From Actinophytocola sp035995025 (lineage in GTDB: Bacteria; Actinomycetota; Actinomycetes; Mycobacteriales; Pseudonocardiaceae), in assembly GCA_035995025.1 (NCBI GenBank), contig DASYKY010000113.1, positions 23,463-87,462 on the forward strand: 64,000 nt of DNA, written 5' to 3'. Below, piece after piece: positions 1-8,284 of this stretch. The notes under the pieces are model-generated. The model was not told where the DNA came from. It ran no database searches and worked only from the letters and a program-made list of their open reading frames with translations. The translations under genes and the position numbers were made by a program. Position 1 is the stretch's first letter; every line of letters begins with the position of its first letter.

Positions 1-813
1 CACGAGCTCCTTGGCGATCTTCGCCAGCTCCTGCTGCTCGGAGAAGGGAAACGGGCCCATCTGCTCGTAGTCCTTCAGGAAGCCGCCGCCGCACAGCAGG
101 ATGTGCGCGCCGCGGAAATCCTCCGCCTGCTCGATCGCGCGCAGCACGATCTCGTCGAGGATATCGACGCCAGGGAAGCCGGCGCCGCGGTCGCGCGCGA
201 CCGACTCGTCGGAACCCCGGTAGCAGTCCAGCGAACCGAACACGCCGCGCGGCGTGACCTGTGCGTTGTTGCTCATTCCGATGAGCCGCGGGGCGGGCGT
301 CCGGCCTTCGGCCACGTCGGCGATGAACTCGTCGGAGGTCGTCGCGTCGATGCCGAGGAAGAAGCCGCCCAGCTCCGGGTCGGCGGCCTCCCGCGCGTAC
401 ACCTGGCTGACCCGGCTCTCCCAGAGCACGGTGTCGGGACCCGGCGGGTACAGGGTGATGACGATCGACCCGAACTGCGCCGGCTCGCCGAACGGCAGGC
501 GGGTCACGGTGAGCCCGAGCCGCTCGATGCACTGGACGACCTTCTCGATCATCGTCGGCCCGACGATGATCGGTGTGGACTTGTCCAGTTTGTCCAGCGA
601 AGGCAGATGGAAATGGTCCGAATGCTCGTGACTGATGATCACCGCGGCCGGCGATGGCATTTTCTCGAGCTCGATCGTGCGCGGTGGATAGATCTCCACC
701 GGGCTGGACGTGTACTCCTCGCCGTACCGGCGAAATAGAATCGGATCGACGAGAACCGGCGAGTCCTCGCCACCCAATGCGAACCCGTTGTGGCCCAGAA
801 ATCCGATTCGCAC
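1..813 (-). CDS. MBL-fold metal-dependent hydrolase (C-terminus beyond window)
   Basis: Metallo-beta-lactamase-fold hydrolase, probably cytoplasmic, since no signal peptide is seen. The 271 codons in the window start at GTG (VRIGFLGHNGFAL) with GGGAGG upstream and run off the left edge without a stop. The metal site is visible as HEHSDH at residues 62-67 after a hydrophobic strand (AAVIIS). The N-terminus (GHNGFAL, LVDPIL) is typical of UlaG/RNase Z-like members acting on small molecules rather than of beta-lactamases. It lies downstream of two small genes on the same strand (86 bp from the 43-aa peptide gene), so it may be the enzyme of that micro-operon. Substrate unknown. Confidence 0.8.
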   Translation of the reverse strand, partial: MRIGFLGHNGFALGGEDSPVLVDPILFRRYGEEYTSSPVEIYPPRTIELEKMPSPAAVIISHEHSDHFHLPSLDKLDKSTPIIVGPTMIEKVVQCIERLGLTVTRLPFGEPAQFGSIVITLYPPGPDTVLWESRVSQVYAREAADPELGGFFLGIDATTSDEFIADVAEGRTPAPRLIGMSNNAQVTPRGVFGSLDCYRGSDESVARDRGAGFPGVDILDEIVLRAIEQAEDFRGAHILLCGGGFLKDYEQMGPFPFSEQQELAKIAKELV

Positions 814-899
814 TGCAACCTCCCAGACGTCGCGAAGATTAGCCGAACGCATACCGGCGGACGGCCCGAACCCGCTGGCCGCCCGCCGGCGTCATGCGG

Positions 900-1031
900 C
901 TAGCGGGTGTACGTCACGCTGAAGAGACCCTTCTTGGTGGTGGACTTCGTCGCCTTCGGGACCACCTTGCCGACGGCGGCCTTCAGGGCGTCGAGATCCT
1001 GCTTGTTCAGCGGAGTGGTCGACTTCTTCAT
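900..1031 (-). CDS. small lysine-rich peptide (43 aa), unknown
   Basis: Encodes a 43-residue, strongly basic peptide beginning MKKSTTPLNKQDLDALKAA and ending LFSVTYTR. Eight of its residues between positions 10 and 34 are lysine, and the first half reads as an amphipathic helix. The ATG follows the stop of the 79-aa gene by 2 bp and a GGTGA sequence overlaps that junction, so translation is probably coupled. In-frame ATGs 3 and 5 codons upstream are possible starts. I recognise no family. A helical N-terminus with a Ser/Thr/Lys-rich tail would fit a peptide-modification precursor or a nucleic-acid-binding peptide, but neither is shown. The coupling is the main reason to call it real. Confidence 0.5.
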   Translation of the reverse strand: MKKSTTPLNKQDLDALKAAVGKVVPKATKSTTKKGLFSVTYTR

Positions 1032-1033
1032 TT

Positions 1034-1273
1034 TCACCATCCACATAAATCAACGGACAAGGACGACGTGAAGGTAACAGTCGCAGTGTCATACTCAATA
1101 GGGACAACGTTCCCTGGGGGCTGGGTAATCTGAATCACGCCAACCCGCTCGGCCAGGAAATTCACGGCGGCTGGATTCATATTTGAGCGGGTTTCGAGGT
1201 TCGCCTCGTACAAATATCGGGAATCAATTGATTGAAGATTGAACGGGCTGCCGACGCCGCCCTGGTCGCTCAT
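1034..1273 (-). CDS. hypothetical 79-aa protein
   Basis: 79-residue protein from ATG (MSDQGGVGSPFNLQ) with AGGTG suitably upstream. It has a polar N-terminus, a central segment AAVNFLAERVGVIQI and a Val/Thr/Ser-rich beta-like C-terminus ending DLCGW. Base composition is visibly less GC-rich than the neighbours (for example ATATTTG, CAATTGATTG), which suggests acquisition. It is the first gene of a minus-strand unit with the 43-aa peptide and the MBL-fold hydrolase. No family recognised. A longer in-frame start at 1351 exists but lacks a ribosome binding site and adds low-quality sequence. Confidence 0.55.
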   Translation of the reverse strand: MSDQGGVGSPFNLQSIDSRYLYEANLETRSNMNPAAVNFLAERVGVIQITQPPGNVVPIEYDTATVTFTSSLSVDLCGW

Positions 1274-1390
1274 CCGGGCACCTGCGCGGACGGGCGGCGC
1301 CCGGCGAGATCCGCCCACCTGACGGTCTTCTGTGGGCTCGGCCGCCTTCATGCGCAGTCCTGCGAGGCCATCGCGCCACGGCGGCCGGCC

Positions 1391-1418
1391 ATTGACGACC
1401 TATTATCTACGATATACT
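1391..1418 (+). promoter_or_regulatory. candidate promoter for the MmgE/PrpD-ABC operon
   Basis: A short AT-rich island in GC-rich DNA contains TTGACG (1392-1397) and TATACT (1413-1418), 15 bp apart, about 40 bp before the first operon gene. The spacing is short for a sigma-70 promoter, so the -35 assignment is uncertain; the -10-like element is the stronger part. Confidence 0.4.
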
Positions 1419-1458
1419 GTCTTGGCGATGCGACCGGGCGGCTGAACCGAGGTACGCG

Positions 1459-2814
1459 ATGTCACTGTCGACAGAGTTGGCGGACTATTGCGTGTCGACC
1501 CGGTATGAGGCGCTGCCCGCCGCCGCGGTGTTCCGCGCGAAGTGCGTCCTGCTCGACGAGTTGTGCTGCATGGTCCTGGGTCAGCGGTTGCCCGCGGGCG
1601 AGTTGCTGAGCCGGTACGTCGCCTCGCTCGGCGGCCGTCCGGAGGCGACGGTGGCGGGTACCGGGATCCGGGCGCCGCGGGCGTTCGCGGCGTTGGCCAA
1701 CGGCACCGCCGGGCATGCCGACGAGCTCGACGGTGCGCACATCACCGAGGGACACCCGGGCGCCACGCTGGTCGCGACAGGCCTGGCGATGGGGGAGCAG
1801 CAGGCGTCGGGTCGCGAGCTGTTGAACGCGCTCGTGCTCGGTTACGACCTCGCCACCCGGCTCGTGGACACGGTCGGCGGGCGGTACCACCTGCTCACCA
1901 GCAGGCACGTGCACACCGATTTCCTGCACGCCTTCGGTGCCGCGGCCGTCGCGGGCCGGCTGCTCGGGCTGCCCGCGGACCGGTACCGGCACGCGTGGGC
2001 CTTGACCGCGTGCCAGGCGATCAGCCTCGCGGCCTTCTTCGAGGAGCGTGAGCACCTGAGCAAGTCGTTCACCTACGGGCACGGCGCCTACGCCGGGGTC
2101 ACCGCCGCGGTGCTGGCCGAGCTGGGCATGGAAGGCAACGACGACGTGTTCGGCGCCAAGCACGGCGTCCTCGCCGCGTGGGGCGGGCAGGACCGCGCCG
2201 ATGTTCTGCTGGCCGGGCTCGGCACGGACTTCGCGATCATGGACGTCAACTTCAAGTTCTACTCGGCCGGGTACCCGATCCACGCCCAGATCGAGGCGAC
2301 GCTCGGGCTCATGCGAGACCACGGGCTGCGGACCGCGGACGTCGTCGGCATCGACGTGCGCGCGACCACCGAGTGCGTCGAGGTGGTCGACGGCAGGCGG
2401 ATGGCGAGCATCAGCGCGCAGGTGATGCTGCCGGTGGCCATGATCGCGGGGAAGCTCGGGTTCGCCGAAGCTCACAACGAGGACAACCTCCGCGACCCGG
2501 AGGTGAAGCGGCTCGGTGACACGATCACGTTGACCGCGGACGCCGAGATGGACCGGGAGAACCACCGGGGTCGTGGGGCCGCGGTGACACTGCGGACCAC
2601 GGACGGCAGGGCACTGTCCCGCCATGTGCGTTGGCCGCACGGGCACTGCCGGGCCGGAGACGTCACGTGGGACGAGCTGGTGGGCAAGTGCCACGACATG
2701 GTCGACGAGGACCTCGGACCGGACCGGGTGGACGAGCTCGCCGAGACCATTGCCGGGCTGGACGGCGTACGCGACCTGAGCGAGCTGACCCGGCTGCTCG
2801 TACCGCGGACCTGA
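1459..2814 (+). CDS. MmgE/PrpD family protein, copy 1
   Basis: 451-residue member of the MmgE/PrpD family, which includes 2-methylcitrate dehydratase, cis-aconitate decarboxylase and iminodisuccinate epimerase. These cytoplasmic enzymes act by proton abstraction on di- or tricarboxylic acids. Family features seen are the helical N-terminal domain, the ANGTAGHADELDGAH segment (residues about 76-90) with the conserved Asp/His pair, and the FKFYSAGYPIHAQIEA motif of the mid-region. Length is normal. The ATG has a GAGG upstream. It is the first gene of a unit with a second paralogue and an ABC importer, which suggests catabolism of an imported acid. The exact reaction cannot be read from sequence; a 2-methylcitrate role is unlikely because no prpB/prpC genes are adjacent. 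Confidence 0.88.
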   Translation: MSLSTELADYCVSTRYEALPAAAVFRAKCVLLDELCCMVLGQRLPAGELLSRYVASLGGRPEATVAGTGIRAPRAFAALANGTAGHADELDGAHITEGHPGATLVATGLAMGEQQASGRELLNALVLGYDLATRLVDTVGGRYHLLTSRHVHTDFLHAFGAAAVAGRLLGLPADRYRHAWALTACQAISLAAFFEEREHLSKSFTYGHGAYAGVTAAVLAELGMEGNDDVFGAKHGVLAAWGGQDRADVLLAGLGTDFAIMDVNFKFYSAGYPIHAQIEATLGLMRDHGLRTADVVGIDVRATTECVEVVDGRRMASISAQVMLPVAMIAGKLGFAEAHNEDNLRDPEVKRLGDTITLTADAEMDRENHRGRGAAVTLRTTDGRALSRHVRWPHGHCRAGDVTWDELVGKCHDMVDEDLGPDRVDELAETIAGLDGVRDLSELTRLLVPRT

Positions 2815-2910
2815 CCGCGTCCACCACCGCACGGCCTGTCGCACGGTTTTTCCGGTTGTCCCGCGAACATCGCGGGTCCACTCGAGAGTTCGAAGGGCGG
2901 AGTCGCCAGC

Positions 2911-4269
2911 ATGCTGGAGAAGGAGCTCATCGGTTTTCTGTCCGGCGTGTCGTACGACGACCTGCCACCGGAGGCGGTGGACGCCGCCCGGCGGGAGACA
3001 CTGTGGACACTGGGTACCTCGGTGGCCGGCTCCGGGGCGGATGGCTCGGACCTGATCCGGCGGTTCGCCGCGGACATCGGTGGTAGTCCACAAGCGACGG
3101 TACTGGGGGTGGGCGACCGGCTGCCGGCAAGTGTCGCCGGATTCGTCAACGGGTGCTTCGCCAAGGCGCTGGAGTACGAGGACAAGCTGTGGATCGACGA
3201 CGGCCACGGCTACGCGATCGGCACCTCGGTGGTGCCCGCGGCACTGGCCGCCGCGGAGCTGGTCGGCGGCGTGGACGGCAGGACCCTTCTCACCGCCGTC
3301 GCCGCGGCCACCGACGTACAGGCGCGGCTGGTGCGCTCGGTGCACGGCCTGCTGGAGAGCGGCTGGAACGGCACCTACATCTTCGGGGCGCTCGGCGCGG
3401 CCATGGCGGCCGGGAGACTGCTCGGCCTGGCGGGGTCCGACCTGACCAACGCACTCGGCCTCGCCTACGCCCAGGCGTGCGGGAACTTCCAGGGCCAGGT
3501 GGAAGGTGTGCTGGGCGTGCGGATGCAGAGCGGTTTCGGTGTCCGCAACGGGATCAGCGCGGCGCAGCTGGCCAAGCTGGGTGCCACGGGCACCGCTGAG
3601 TTCCTCACCGGCAGGTACGGGATGTTTCGGCTGCACTTCGGTGCCCTCGACGTCGACGAACCGTCCATCGTGGATGGTCTGGGCGTCGACTTCCACGGCA
3701 CCCGGCTGGGCTACAAGGCCTATCCCTGTGGCGCGGTGGCGCACCCGGCCCTCGACGCGCTGCGGTCCCTCGACATCGGACCCGCGCGGGAGATCGCCCG
3801 GATCACGGTCTTCGCGACGCCGCGGGCCGAGATCATGTGCGAGCCGGCCGAGCACCGCCGTGCGCCGCGCAGCCACGTCGAGGCCCAGTTCAGCCTGCCG
3901 TGGGTGGTCGCCTGCGTGGCGGTGGACGGCGACCTGCGACTGCGGCACTTCGAGGACGAGGCACTGGCCGATCCGCGGATCCGTTCGCTGGCCGGCCGGA
4001 TCGAGGTGGACCTGAACGGGGACCGCAAGGACTGCCATGTCGAGGTGGAGCTCGCCGGCGGTGAGGTGCTGCGGTCGAGCTCCGTCGGCGCGGCGAGGGG
4101 GCACGGGTCGAACCCGCAGACGACCGACGAACTGGTCGAGCGGTACCGGGACTGCGTCACGGCCGGCGCGAAGCCGCTGGACGAGACACGAACCGAGCGG
4201 GCGAAGGACCTGATCCTCCGGCTGGAGGGTGTCGGCGATGTCCGGGACATCGTGGCGCTGCTCGCCTAG
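2911..4269 (+). CDS. MmgE/PrpD family protein, copy 2
   Basis: 452-residue MmgE/PrpD paralogue, clearly diverged from the preceding gene. It shares the family layout: N-terminal helical bundle, the FVNGCFAKALEYEDKLWIDDGH segment broken around residues 80-100 (equivalent to the DEL..H motif of copy 1), GRLLGL, and the central LGYKAYPCGAVAHPALDA substrate-loop motif. Start ATG follows AAGGGCGGAG; 96 bp separate it from copy 1. Two unequal copies in one operon could be a heteromeric enzyme or successive epimerase/dehydratase steps. Cytoplasmic; substrate unknown, but the downstream importer is the obvious partner. Confidence 0.88.
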   Translation: MLEKELIGFLSGVSYDDLPPEAVDAARRETLWTLGTSVAGSGADGSDLIRRFAADIGGSPQATVLGVGDRLPASVAGFVNGCFAKALEYEDKLWIDDGHGYAIGTSVVPAALAAAELVGGVDGRTLLTAVAAATDVQARLVRSVHGLLESGWNGTYIFGALGAAMAAGRLLGLAGSDLTNALGLAYAQACGNFQGQVEGVLGVRMQSGFGVRNGISAAQLAKLGATGTAEFLTGRYGMFRLHFGALDVDEPSIVDGLGVDFHGTRLGYKAYPCGAVAHPALDALRSLDIGPAREIARITVFATPRAEIMCEPAEHRRAPRSHVEAQFSLPWVVACVAVDGDLRLRHFEDEALADPRIRSLAGRIEVDLNGDRKDCHVEVELAGGEVLRSSSVGAARGHGSNPQTTDELVERYRDCVTAGAKPLDETRTERAKDLILRLEGVGDVRDIVALLA

Positions 4270-4307
4270 CCGGTTCCACTCTTCCCATTCCCAGAAAGGG
4301 CTACGAC

Positions 4308-5375
4308 ATGAGATCGCGGAACCGGCGGTTACGCCTTTCAGTCTTGCTGTTCGCGGCCGTGCTGGTGGCTGCGGGCTGCGGCGAGGCAGCGCCCGAGCCG
4401 GGTGCCAACAAGGTCGACCGCCAGGACGACCAGCTCGCCAAGGCCCAGGACGAGGGTGAGGTGACCTGGTACGCCGGGCTGGAGCAGGGCCTCGTGGACA
4501 AGATAGCGGCCGGGTTCGAGAAGAAGACGGGCATCTCGGTGGACGCCATCCGTCTCGGTGGCGAGGAGGCGTCCACCCGCCTGTTGCAGGAGAACGACGC
4601 CGGGGTGCACCTGGCCGACGTCGTCTACACCGGGAACGAGGGCAACTTCGTCGACTTCAAGAAGCGCGGCCTGCTCGCGCCGTACCGCTCGGCCGAGGTG
4701 AGCCACTTCGACAAGGCCTACTACGACGAGGACCTGACGTACTACGTGCCTTACGCCAACCGGTTCTGGATGGTCTACAACACGAACCTGGTGCCGGAGT
4801 CCGAGGTGCCGAAGGGCTACGCGGACCTGGCCGATCCGAAGTGGAGCGGAGCGCTGGCGATCTCGCACCCCGGCTACAGCGTCGGCGCGGCGATCGTGCC
4901 GTTCTTCTGGTCGCAGACCGACGGGCTCGGGCTGGACCTGATGGACAAGATCGCCGCCAACAAGCCGCTGATCAACCAGTCCGTGCACGACAGCATGGCC
5001 GCGGTGATCTCGGGCGAACGCAAGATCGCGGTCGTGGTCAACGACGCCGGGTTCTACACCGATGGCAAGGGCGCTCCGGTCAAGGCCATCTACCCGGCGG
5101 AGGGCGTGCCGACCTCGGGTGGCGGTGTCGGCGTGGCGAAGCAGGCCCCACACCCCTATGCCGCACGCGAGTTGCTCGACTACATCATGTCCCAGGAAGG
5201 CCAGCAGATCATGGCCGACGAGTCTCGCACGGTGTTCCGCGACGACGTGAAGTACCCGACCGGCTATGTGCCGCCGACCAGTGGTGACCAGAACCTCTAC
5301 GTGGTCGATCCCGCGAAGTTCGCCGCCGAGCACGACGAGATCGTCGCTCACTTCCAGAAGGTGTTCGGGGTCTAG
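4308..5375 (+). CDS. ABC transporter substrate-binding lipoprotein (Fe(III)/polyamine type)
   Basis: 355-residue extracellular solute-binding protein. The N-terminus MRSRNRRLR plus a hydrophobic stretch ends in a lipobox (LVAAGC, Cys24), so it should be a membrane-anchored lipoprotein. The mature part (EVTWYAGLEQGLVDKIAAGF, then TRLLQENDAGVHLADVVYTG) matches the type-2 periplasmic-binding fold of the FbpA/AfuA and spermidine-putrescine clusters. These bind ferric ions, metal chelates, phosphonates, thiamine or organic acids. It is followed 3 bp later by the permease and then the ATPase, giving a complete importer. Given the two MmgE/PrpD genes upstream, a carboxylate or metal-carboxylate ligand is inferred. 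Confidence 0.9.
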   Translation: MRSRNRRLRLSVLLFAAVLVAAGCGEAAPEPGANKVDRQDDQLAKAQDEGEVTWYAGLEQGLVDKIAAGFEKKTGISVDAIRLGGEEASTRLLQENDAGVHLADVVYTGNEGNFVDFKKRGLLAPYRSAEVSHFDKAYYDEDLTYYVPYANRFWMVYNTNLVPESEVPKGYADLADPKWSGALAISHPGYSVGAAIVPFFWSQTDGLGLDLMDKIAANKPLINQSVHDSMAAVISGERKIAVVVNDAGFYTDGKGAPVKAIYPAEGVPTSGGGVGVAKQAPHPYAARELLDYIMSQEGQQIMADESRTVFRDDVKYPTGYVPPTSGDQNLYVVDPAKFAAEHDEIVAHFQKVFGV

Positions 5376-5378
5376 CCG

Positions 5379-7127
5379 ATGGCCACCGTCACGGCGCCGG
5401 AGGTGCGCGAGGATCCGGCCAGCGGTGAGACCGGCCTGCGGCGCCGGGCGCGGTCGGCGCTGCAGCGGTATCCGCTACCGCTGGTCACCGCACTCGTCCT
5501 CGCGGTGCTGGTCCTCCCGCCGCTGGGCTGGCTGCTCGTGCTCAGCACCCGCGTCGAGGGTGGCGGCGGTCTGACGCTCGCCAACTTCGCCACCGTGCTG
5601 TCCGACGAGCGCTACCTCGGCGCGATCGGGCGGTCGCTGTACATCGGCTGGTTCGTCGGGGTGCTCTGCATCGTGCTGTCCGCCCCGGCGGCGTGGGCGG
5701 TCGCCAAGACCGACATGCCGGGGCGCACCACGGTCCGGGTGCTGATCGTGGGCAGCTTCGTGCTCCCGTCCTTCCTCGGCGCGCTGGCCTGGATCCTGCT
5801 CGCCGGACCGAACGCCGGCATCCTCAACCGGGTCTACCGGGCGGTCACCGGCGCGAGCAGCGGGCTGTTCAACATCTACACCCTCGGTGGGCTGATCTTC
5901 GTCATCACCATGTCGATGTACCCACTGTGTTTCCTGCTGCTGTCCACCGCGCTGGAGAACGTGCCGGCCGACTCCGAGGACGCGGCGACGATCCTCGGGG
6001 CAAGCGGGCGCAAGGTGGCGCTGAGCATCACCATCCCGCTCGTCACCACCGCGGTCCTCGGCGGGTTCATCCTGGTCTTCCTCGAGGCCATCTCGGTGTT
6101 CGGACCGCCCGCGATGCTGGCCATCCCGAGTGGCTTCCACGTGATCACGACGCAGATCTACGCGCTGCTGCAGTACCCCCAGCACCTGGAACTGGCCGCC
6201 GCGCTCTCGATGCCGCTGCTGCTCATCACGCTGCTCCTGGTCTGGTTGCAGCGGCGGTTCATCGGCCGGCGCGGCTACGTGACCGTGACCGGCAAGTCCG
6301 GCGCCCGGCGGGCGATCGCACTCGGCAAGTGGAAATGGCTGGCGGTCGGCTACTGCTGGCTGCTGATCGTCGTGTCGCTGGTGCTGCCGGTGGCCGTGCT
6401 GCTCTGGGTGGCACTGTCCAAGTCGTGGGGGCAGGGCTTCGGGCTGTCCAACTTGACCCTCGACAACTTCAGGTACGTCCTGTTCGACTACCGGCCGGCG
6501 CGCTCCGCACTGTTCAACAGCCTCACCCTGGCCATCCTCGCCGCGACGGCCGCCTCGGTGCTCGCCGCGCTCATCTCCTACGTCACCTCGCGTCGGCTGG
6601 TGCGCGGACACCAGATACTGCCGGTACTGACGATGGCGCCGGTGGTGCTGCCGGGCCTCGTGCTTGCCGTCGGTCTGTTCATGACCTACGCCCGGCCGCC
6701 GTTCGTGCTGTACGGCACGATCTGGGTGCTGTTCATCGCCTTCGTGACGAAGTTCCTGCCCTACGCCTACATCAACACCAGCTCGGCTATCAGCTCGCTC
6801 GACACCGATCTCGAGGACGCCGGCCGGATCATGGGGGCGACCCGAACCCGCACCCTCGCCCGCATCGTCTTCCCGCTGATGAAGGGCGGCATCATGTCCG
6901 CCTGGATCCTCGTGTTCATGGTGTCGCTCCACGAGCTGAGTGCCTCGGTGCTGCTCTACACCTCCAAGTCCAGAGTGTTGTCGATCGTGCTGCTCGATCT
7001 GCAGAGTGACGGCCGGTACGAGGACGCCGCCGTCGTCGGCATCCTCCTGCTCGCCGTCACGCTGGTCATCGTCGGGATCGGCTACCGGGTGATCGGCAAG
7101 GACATCGTCAACATGCGGACGAATTGA
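5379..7127 (+). CDS. ABC transporter permease, fused double domain (Fe(III) type)
   Basis: 582-residue membrane protein with about 12 transmembrane segments in two tandem BPD_transp_1 domains (about residues 75-275 and 350-565), as in FbpB-type iron permeases where one chain provides both halves of the channel. EAA-loop signatures are visible in each half (EDAATILGASGRKVALSITIPL and EDAGRIMGATRTRTLARIVFPL, both cut here at key residues), the ATPase contact sites. The 3-bp gap to the binding-protein gene implies cotranslation. A cytoplasmic N-terminal tail of about 35 residues is rich in charged residues. Confidence 0.92.
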   Translation: MATVTAPEVREDPASGETGLRRRARSALQRYPLPLVTALVLAVLVLPPLGWLLVLSTRVEGGGGLTLANFATVLSDERYLGAIGRSLYIGWFVGVLCIVLSAPAAWAVAKTDMPGRTTVRVLIVGSFVLPSFLGALAWILLAGPNAGILNRVYRAVTGASSGLFNIYTLGGLIFVITMSMYPLCFLLLSTALENVPADSEDAATILGASGRKVALSITIPLVTTAVLGGFILVFLEAISVFGPPAMLAIPSGFHVITTQIYALLQYPQHLELAAALSMPLLLITLLLVWLQRRFIGRRGYVTVTGKSGARRAIALGKWKWLAVGYCWLLIVVSLVLPVAVLLWVALSKSWGQGFGLSNLTLDNFRYVLFDYRPARSALFNSLTLAILAATAASVLAALISYVTSRRLVRGHQILPVLTMAPVVLPGLVLAVGLFMTYARPPFVLYGTIWVLFIAFVTKFLPYAYINTSSAISSLDTDLEDAGRIMGATRTRTLARIVFPLMKGGIMSAWILVFMVSLHELSASVLLYTSKSRVLSIVLLDLQSDGRYEDAAVVGILLLAVTLVIVGIGYRVIGKDIVNMRTN

Positions 7128-7136
7128 GGGCCCACT

Positions 7137-8231
7137 GTGGACGGACTCGAGATCTCCCAGCTGTGCAAGAACTTCGACGAGACACCGGTTGTGGACCGGA
7201 TCGACCTCAGCGTGCGCTCCGGTGAGTTCGTCTCCCTGCTCGGGCCTTCCGGCTGCGGCAAGACGACCACCCTTCGCATGATCGCGGGACTGCTCGGCCC
7301 GTCGGCCGGGACGGTCGAGCTGGACGGCCGCATGCTCTCGCGCGACGGCACGCTGCTCGTTCCGCCGGAGCGGCGGAACATGTCGATGATCTTCCAGAGC
7401 TACGCCGTCTGGCCGCACAAGAAGGTGTTCGACAACGTCGCCTTCGGGGTCCGGCTGCGCAAGCTCCCGGCGGCCGAGACCAGGAGGCGGGTGCTGTCCG
7501 CGCTGGAGGTCGTGAAGATGGCGCACCTCGCCGACCGCTACCCCGGCCAGCTCAGCGGCGGCCAGCAGCAGCGCGTCGGCCTGGCCCGCGCGCTGGCCGT
7601 CGAACCGCGCGTGCTTCTCATGGACGAGCCGCTGAGCAACCTGGACGCGTCGCTTCGCGAGGAGATGCGATTCGAGATCAGAAGGATCCACGACGAGTTC
7701 AAGATCACCACTGTGTACGTGACCCACGACATCTCCGAGGCCATCGTGGCCTCCGACCGGATCGCCCTGATGAACGGCGGCCGAATCGAGCAGGTCGGCT
7801 CGCCGGTGGAGCTCTACGAGAATCCGCGGACCTCGTTCGCCGCCGGGTTCATCGGCCCGGTCAACCTCCTGCCGGCAACCGCGGCCGGACCCGACGTCGT
7901 CGAGCTGTCCGAGTACCCCGGGAGCCTGCGGCTGCCGGCCGACGCGAAGGTCCCGGCCGGCTCGAAGGTCACCGTCGCGTTCCGACCGCACGACGCGACC
8001 CTCGCCGCGGCCGGCAGTCCGGTCCCCGGTGACCACAACGTGCTCGACGGAACCGTGGCGCGACAGGCCTACGTCGGCCACGCACGCGACTACGTACTAC
8101 GGCTCGCGGCCTCCGAGCGGACCATTCGCGTGATCACGCCACCCAGCGTCGACTTCGCGCCCGGCGAAGCCGTGTCGGCGCTCATCCCGGTGCCCCGTTG
8201 CCGACCGGTGTCGGACGACACTCGGCCGTAG
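7137..8231 (+). CDS. ABC transporter ATP-binding protein
   Basis: 364-residue importer ATPase. Visible: Walker A GPSGCGKTT (36-44), Q-loop region MIFQSYAVWPHKKVFDN, signature LSGGQQQRVGLARAL, Walker B VLLMDEPLSNLD and the switch His in YVTHDISEA. The last ~110 residues form a TOBE-like regulatory domain (VTVAFRPHDATL), as in FbpC/PotA. GTG start 9 bp after the permease stop with GAGGG upstream. It energises the importer formed with the two preceding genes. It ends the operon, convergent with the SDR gene 53 bp away. Confidence 0.93.
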   Translation: MDGLEISQLCKNFDETPVVDRIDLSVRSGEFVSLLGPSGCGKTTTLRMIAGLLGPSAGTVELDGRMLSRDGTLLVPPERRNMSMIFQSYAVWPHKKVFDNVAFGVRLRKLPAAETRRRVLSALEVVKMAHLADRYPGQLSGGQQQRVGLARALAVEPRVLLMDEPLSNLDASLREEMRFEIRRIHDEFKITTVYVTHDISEAIVASDRIALMNGGRIEQVGSPVELYENPRTSFAAGFIGPVNLLPATAAGPDVVELSEYPGSLRLPADAKVPAGSKVTVAFRPHDATLAAAGSPVPGDHNVLDGTVARQAYVGHARDYVLRLAASERTIRVITPPSVDFAPGEAVSALIPVPRCRPVSDDTRP

Positions 8232-8284
8232 CACCGCTCGCGGGCTGAATGGTCCACATTGGACATCGCCAGTCCGGCCGTGGC

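Noticed and set aside
892..1107. 71-codon minus-strand frame overlapping the small peptide genes
   Set aside because: Alternative frame with low-complexity Arg/Glu content; the 43-aa and 79-aa frames have coupling and ribosome sites.
1462..4104. 880-codon open frame opposite the two MmgE/PrpD genes
   Set aside because: Arg/His/Gly/Pro-rich shadow caused by third-position GC bias; plus-strand genes have clear family motifs.
5475..8081. 868-codon open frame opposite the ABC permease and ATPase genes
   Set aside because: Antisense shadow of well-supported transporter genes with biased composition.
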